Position numbers and translations under genes: made by a program
NCBI GenBank assembly: GCA_036402075.1
Contig: DASWTP010000296.1
Location: 1-17,038, forward strand
Direction: 5' to 3'
From: Chryseosolibacter sp036402075
GTDB lineage: Bacteria > Bacteroidota > Bacteroidia > Cytophagales > Cyclobacteriaceae
DNA: 17,038 nucleotides
Part shown: piece after piece, positions 13,114 to 17,038 of the stretch
How the letters are laid out: each line of letters opens with the position of its first letter
Position numbering within the stretch: position 1 is the first letter of the stretch
The notes under the pieces: model-generated
Seen by the model: only the letters and a program-made list of their open reading frames with translations
What the model was told of the DNA's origin: nothing
The model's database searches: none

Positions 13114-15196
13114 GAAGTCGATATTATTACGGGTACGTGTTGCATTCATTGCAGTAATGCTGTTTGCTATTGCTGTTGTTGCGAAGATCGGTCATATCCA
13201 GTTCGCTGAGGGAAAGAAGTGGGCTGATATGGGCGAACGTATTTCTTTTGACTACAAGCGGGTAAAGGCTACGCGCGGAAATATTTACTCGGACAACGGA
13301 AGTTTGCTGGCTACTTCTTTGCCGTTCTACAAAATTGCTTTCGATGCAACCTTGCCGAAAGATGAAATTTTCAAAAAAGGAGTGGATTCACTGGCATGGC
13401 ATCTGGCAGTATTTTTTAAGGATAAATCACAGAAGGACTATAAGCGAATGCTCATCGATGCCCGGGCAAGCGGCAAACAATACATTGTGATCAGCAGAAA
13501 GAAAATCGACTACCAGGAAAAGAAGATGATGATGAAATGGCCAATCTTCCGCGAAGGCCGTTTGCGCGGTGGCGCGATCTTCGAAAAGATGGATGTTCGT
13601 TACAATCCCTTCTCCAACCTTAGCCGCAGAACCGTTGGTTTTATCAATGAGAACGATAAGGGTGCAGGATTGGAGTATAGCTTTAACCAACACCTCGGTG
13701 GACAGGATGGCTACGCCTATTACCAGAAAATTGCCGGTGGACTTTGGAAGCCAATTTTTGATGCAAATAATGTAAAAGCTGTTGATGGATTGGATCTTCA
13801 AACCACGCTGGATATTAACTTGCAGGACGTTTCAGAGACTGCGCTTCACAACGCCATGCTGAAACATGATGCTGATGACGGACTGGTGGTGGTGATGGAA
13901 GTGAAGACAGGGGAAGTAAAAGCGATATCAAACTTGAGCCGTGACGGCAATGGAAACTTCTTTGAGAAGCTGAATTTTGCTGCCGGTATGAATTTCGAGC
14001 CCGGCTCAACCTTCAAGCTGGTAACCATGATGGCACTTCTCGAAGATACCAACATTGAGCTGACGGACAGCGTGGACACAGGCAACGGGGAATTCATGTT
14101 TTACAACCGTACCGTTCGCGATCACGAAGAAGGCGGGCTCGGGGTTGTGACCATCCAGGAAGCGTTTGAACATTCATCCAACGTGGCAATGGCTAAGTTG
14201 GTGAACAAACATTTCGGGGTGAAGCCAGACAAGTTTATCGACTACATTGACCGTTTGAATCTTTCCAAGCCTTTGGGTATTCAACTCATAGGCGAACCGT
14301 ATCCAAAAATTCCAAGACCAGGTGAAAAAGGCTGGAGTGGAATCAGCTTGCCGTGGATGTCGCATGGCTACGGATTTGAATATTCTCCACTTCACACGCT
14401 GGCTCTTTACAATGCTGTAGCAAACGATGGTAAGATGATTCGACCAATTTTCGTTAAGTCGGTAAAGAAAGCCGATGATGAAGAGGAGGCATACGAAACG
14501 GATGTGCTGAACAGCAAGATTTGTTCAACATCAACGCTTAACAAATTGAAGTTGCTGCTCGAAGGTGTAGTTGAAAAAGGTACGGCTAAGAATATCAAGG
14601 GAACTCACTACCGCATTGCTGGAAAGACCGGTACTGCGCAGATCCTGGAGAACGGAAGGTATAACAAAAAATACATCACATCCTTCGCGGGTTATTTCCC
14701 CGCACATGCTCCGCGTTACAGCGCCATCGTGCTGATCAAAAATCCGCGCGGATGGTATCAGTACGGAAGCAGTGTTGCGGCACCGGTGTTTAAAGAAATT
14801 GCCGATAATATCTATGCGCGTGACATCAATCTTCACGAGCCAATGCAGCAAAAGAAGTTTGCGCACGGAAGTGATGTGCTGCCGGTGATCAAAGCCGGAA
14901 ACCAGGAAGAGCTTACCATGCTATGTAACGAACTCGGAATTTCTACGCATTCGCAAACAGAAGAAGAGTGGGTTCGCGCATCCCGCAGCGGTACAGGTGT
15001 AGACTGGAAGAAAAATATTGACGGAAAAGATATCGTGCCGGATGTAAAGGGAATGACTTTCCGCGATGCAATTTATTTGCTTGAGAAATCAGGATTGAAA
15101 GTTTTTTACGAAGGAAAAGGAAGAGTGCTGCAGCAATCGCTTGATGCAGGAAGAAGAGTTGGGAAAGGCGATCGTATTTTTATCAAACTGGGTTAA
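13103..15196 (+). CDS. ftsI: Septal peptidoglycan transpeptidase FtsI (PBP3-like) with C-terminal PASTA domain
   Basis: 697 residues from GTG 13103, which overlaps the end of ftsL and gives a short basic start followed by the membrane anchor (residues about 10-30). A dimerisation domain follows (KATRGNIYSDNGSLLATSLP). The transpeptidase domain has Ser302-x-x-Lys305 (EPGSTFKL), the SxN motif Ser358-Ser-Asn360, and Lys508-Thr-Gly510 (AGKTGTAQ). A single PASTA domain occupies about residues 640-697 (VPDVKGMTFRDAIYLLEKSG). It crosslinks septal peptidoglycan at the division site together with FtsW. The stop overlaps the murE ATG (TAATG). Confidence 0.96.
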   Translation: MNIKKSILLRVRVAFIAVMLFAIAVVAKIGHIQFAEGKKWADMGERISFDYKRVKATRGNIYSDNGSLLATSLPFYKIAFDATLPKDEIFKKGVDSLAWHLAVFFKDKSQKDYKRMLIDARASGKQYIVISRKKIDYQEKKMMMKWPIFREGRLRGGAIFEKMDVRYNPFSNLSRRTVGFINENDKGAGLEYSFNQHLGGQDGYAYYQKIAGGLWKPIFDANNVKAVDGLDLQTTLDINLQDVSETALHNAMLKHDADDGLVVVMEVKTGEVKAISNLSRDGNGNFFEKLNFAAGMNFEPGSTFKLVTMMALLEDTNIELTDSVDTGNGEFMFYNRTVRDHEEGGLGVVTIQEAFEHSSNVAMAKLVNKHFGVKPDKFIDYIDRLNLSKPLGIQLIGEPYPKIPRPGEKGWSGISLPWMSHGYGFEYSPLHTLALYNAVANDGKMIRPIFVKSVKKADDEEEAYETDVLNSKICSTSTLNKLKLLLEGVVEKGTAKNIKGTHYRIAGKTGTAQILENGRYNKKYITSFAGYFPAHAPRYSAIVLIKNPRGWYQYGSSVAAPVFKEIADNIYARDINLHEPMQQKKFAHGSDVLPVIKAGNQEELTMLCNELGISTHSQTEEEWVRASRSGTGVDWKKNIDGKDIVPDVKGMTFRDAIYLLEKSGLKVFYEGKGRVLQQSLDAGRRVGKGDRIFIKLG

Positions 15197-16659
15197 TGGC
15201 AGATTTAAAAAATATATTGTACAAGGTTTCATTGACATCATCATTCGGTGATATGAATGCTGATGTGAAGGGAATTTGCTTCGATTCCCGGAAAGTGCAG
15301 CCGGGATACTTGTTTGTGGCCGTGAAGGGAACACTCTCCGATGGCCATCAGTTCATTCAAAAGGCAATCGACCTGGGTGCAACAGTTATTGTCTGCGAAA
15401 AACTTCCTGATACAGTTAAGGAAACTGTGGCTTATGTTACCGTCAAGGATAGTGCTGCCGCCCTAGGAATCATTGCCTCAAACTATTTTGGTAACCCTTC
15501 AGAAAAACTCAAGCTTGTTGGCGTTACCGGCACCAATGGCAAGACGACAACCGTGACGCTTTTGTATCAGCTCTTCTCCCGAATGGGAAGAAAAGCCGGA
15601 CTGATCTCAACTGTTGAGAACAGGATTGTGGAGAAGGTGATCCCATCAACGCATACTACACCAGATCCGATTCAGCTTAACGAGCTCCTGAAGAAAATGG
15701 TGGAGGAGGGTTGTTCACACGCGTTTATGGAAGTAAGCTCGCACGCTGTTGATCAGGAACGTATTGCCGGGGTGAAGTTTGCCGGTGCATTGTTTACAAA
15801 TATCACGCACGATCACCTGGACTATCATAAAACCTTCGAAAACTACATCAAGGCTAAGAAGAAGTATTTCGATGAACTGAGCGCTGACGCATTTGCATTG
15901 GTCAATGCGGATGATAAGCGCGGCATGGTAATGCTTCAAAATACAAAAGCTAAGAAGTATGCGTTTGGCTTGAAGAAAATGGTGGACTTTAAAGGCAAGA
16001 TCATTACAAACTCAATTGAAGGGCTGGAGCTTGAAGTTGCCAACCGCAACGTATGGTTTAAAATGATTGGCGATTTCAATGCCTATAATCTGCTTGGAGT
16101 TTTTGGCGCGGCAGTATTGCTTGGCGAGAACGAGGACGAAGTGCTCATGCACCTTTCCTCGCTCCACGGTGCTCCAGGCAGATTTGAATTGGTTATGCCT
16201 GGGTCAAAATTTACGGCAATCGTTGATTACGCGCATACTCCTGATGCATTAAAAAATGTATTGGAGACCATTGCCCAGTTCAGAACAGGAGCGGAGCAAG
16301 TGATCACGGTTGTTGGATGTGGTGGGAATCGCGACAAAACAAAACGGCCATTGATGGCTTCGATCGCTTGCAAGCTCAGTGATAAAGTTGTGCTGACGTC
16401 AGACAATCCAAGGGATGAAGATCCGATGGAGATTATAAAGGAAATGCAAACCGGAATTCTTCCAACTGAGGCGCGCAAGACATTGGTGATTGCCGATCGT
16501 GAGGAAGCAATCAAAACTGCCTGCATGATGGCGAAGGGAAAAGACATTGTGCTGATTGCGGGAAAGGGACACGAAACGTATCAGGAGATCAAAGGGGTGA
16601 AGTACCCATTCGATGACCGTGAAGTAGTTTCGAGAATGCTGAAAATGTTTTCGAATTAA
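15196..16659 (+). CDS. murE: UDP-MurNAc-L-Ala-D-Glu: meso-diaminopimelate ligase MurE
   Basis: 487 residues. It adds meso-diaminopimelate to UDP-MurNAc-L-Ala-D-Glu with ATP in the cytoplasm. The N-terminal domain includes GICFDSRKVQPGYLFVAVKG. The ATP loop GVTGTNGKTT is at residues 109-118, and the central domain has THTTPDP and MEVSSHAVDQ. The C-terminal domain carries D403-N-P-R406 in DNPRDEDP, the signature for meso-DAP rather than lysine. The ATG overlaps the ftsI stop by one base. The TAA at 16657-16659 lies within the first unit of an 8-nt repeat arm (TAATGTGC). Confidence 0.96.
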   Translation: MADLKNILYKVSLTSSFGDMNADVKGICFDSRKVQPGYLFVAVKGTLSDGHQFIQKAIDLGATVIVCEKLPDTVKETVAYVTVKDSAAALGIIASNYFGNPSEKLKLVGVTGTNGKTTTVTLLYQLFSRMGRKAGLISTVENRIVEKVIPSTHTTPDPIQLNELLKKMVEEGCSHAFMEVSSHAVDQERIAGVKFAGALFTNITHDHLDYHKTFENYIKAKKKYFDELSADAFALVNADDKRGMVMLQNTKAKKYAFGLKKMVDFKGKIITNSIEGLELEVANRNVWFKMIGDFNAYNLLGVFGAAVLLGENEDEVLMHLSSLHGAPGRFELVMPGSKFTAIVDYAHTPDALKNVLETIAQFRTGAEQVITVVGCGGNRDKTKRPLMASIACKLSDKVVLTSDNPRDEDPMEIIKEMQTGILPTEARKTLVIADREEAIKTACMMAKGKDIVLIAGKGHETYQEIKGVKYPFDDREVVSRMLKMFSN

Positions 16660-16859
16660 TGTGCTAATGAGCCAATGTGCCAATATGCCAATGATTGAAT
16701 GTAGTTTTGAAATAGATGCAGAAACCAGATTATATCCGAAACCGGAGCTTCTATTTAATAAGATTGAAGAAATTCTGAAAATATTGAACAGTATCATTTC
16801 AACTTCGAAAGGGGAAAATAGTAATCAGCACATTGGCATATTAGCACATTGGCACATTA
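16657..16859 (+). mobile_element. Candidate degenerate element: inverted 8-nt tandem repeats around a gene remnant
   Basis: The left arm 16657-16688 has four 8-nt units of type YAATGTGC (a fifth, CAATGATT, is worn). The right arm 16828-16859 has four units of the complementary type (GCACATTG, GCATATTA, GCACATTG, GCACATTA). The reverse complement of the right arm matches the left at 27 of 32 positions. It lies between murE and mraY, which are often adjacent, and ends 16 bases before mraY. The design equals that of the element at 11315-11799 but with an unrelated repeat unit of different length. Mobility is inferred. Confidence 0.6.
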
Positions 16860-16867
16860 AAAATTGA
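16661..16867 (+). pseudogene. Probable C-terminal remnant of a four-helix-bundle (IVP/S23 family) gene
   Basis: An open frame from GTG 16661 gives 68 residues. The two ends are translations of the repeat arms (MSQCANMPM at the start; IGILAHWHI at the end) and are not protein-like. The middle, about 16697-16825, has YPKPELLFNKIEEILKILNS followed by IISTSKGEN. This resembles the last helix and tail of free-standing Bacteroidota four-helix-bundle proteins, where an EEI.KILN.IISTSK-like ending is common (from memory, unverified). Intact members are about 120 residues, so roughly the first two thirds would be missing. It could alternatively be an unrelated short frame. Confidence 0.5.
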
Positions 16868-16875
16868 CTTGAAGA

Positions 16876-17038
16876 ATGCTCTACTATTTATTTGACTATT
16901 TAGATAAACTAGACTTGCCAGGAGCAGGTGTGTTTCAATACATCTCCTTCCGAGCAGGTATGGCCGCGCTCATCTCATTAATCATAACCATCACCTTTGG
17001 TAAGCAGCTTATTAACTACTTGCGTAAAAAGCAGGTGG
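16876..17038 (+). CDS. mraY: Phospho-MurNAc-pentapeptide transferase MraY, N-terminal part (partial)
   Basis: 54 residues from ATG 16876 run off the window edge. MLYYLFDYLDKLDLPGAGVF followed by QYISFRAGMAALISLIITI is the usual MraY opening: a short amphipathic start, the F-R-x-G/A segment, then the first membrane helix. MraY transfers phospho-MurNAc-pentapeptide to undecaprenyl phosphate, giving lipid I. Its place after murE agrees with dcw order (with murF elsewhere). The gene lies 16 bases beyond the right arm of the 8-nt repeat element. Confidence 0.93.
   Translation, partial: MLYYLFDYLDKLDLPGAGVFQYISFRAGMAALISLIITITFGKQLINYLRKKQV

Noticed and set aside
16657..16859. CRISPR array or simple microsatellite
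   Set aside because: Units are 8 nt with no spacers, and the two blocks are inverted with respect to each other around a coding-like segment.

Overview
The window looks like chromosomal DNA of a Bacteroidota bacterium, probably of the Cytophagales type; the genus cannot be fixed from sequence alone. The support is a Bacteroidota-style promoter (TTG, 19 bp, TATGTTTG) ahead of mraZ, the general lack of Shine-Dalgarno sequences, surface-type lipoproteins with an acidic run after the lipid-bearing cysteine, an MnmA of the Bacteroidota form, and the gene order mraZ-rsmH-ftsL-ftsI-murE-mraY. The DNPR motif in MurE indicates meso-diaminopimelate peptidoglycan.

Layout. 1-2445 holds the tail of a probable outer-membrane barrel and a 761-residue lipoprotein with ten GSGY-type repeats. 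2676-4088 is a MATE transporter that shares a two-way terminator with a small Lys/Glu-rich helical protein on the minus strand. 4411-6650 is a plus-strand group: a protein of unknown function, a 45-residue Cys-ended lipoprotein (TTG start) overlapping the cmk start, cmk itself, and a DUF502 membrane protein. 6651-6870 is a worn intergenic repeat. 6871-9373 on the minus strand holds mnmA and a TlpA-like thioredoxin lipoprotein. 9471-10649 is a class III CoA-transferase. From 10676 to the end is the division and cell wall (dcw) cluster, with a three-copy MraZ operator lying over its promoter.

The most interesting signal is a recurring architecture of short tandem units arranged as inverted arms. 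(a) Between mraZ and rsmH, arms of a 7-nt unit (about AGCTKCG) bracket an intact four-helix-bundle gene of the 23S rRNA intervening-sequence protein (IVP/S23) family, and the right arm encodes the first residues of RsmH. (b) Between mnmA and the TlpA-like gene, the same 7-nt unit forms a compact hairpin with no gene in its loop. (c) Between murE and mraY, arms of a different 8-nt unit (about YAATGTGC) bracket what looks like the C-terminal remnant of a second four-helix-bundle gene. I read these as a family of small intergenic elements, two of which interrupt an otherwise conserved essential operon. That interpretation is inference; the repeats and reading frames are directly visible.

How the genes work together: mraZ to mraY form one plus-strand operon with overlapping or very close genes. 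MraZ probably represses its own promoter. RsmH modifies 16S rRNA, FtsL and FtsI act at the septum, and MurE and MraY make peptidoglycan precursors. No tRNA, rRNA, CRISPR array or transposase was seen.
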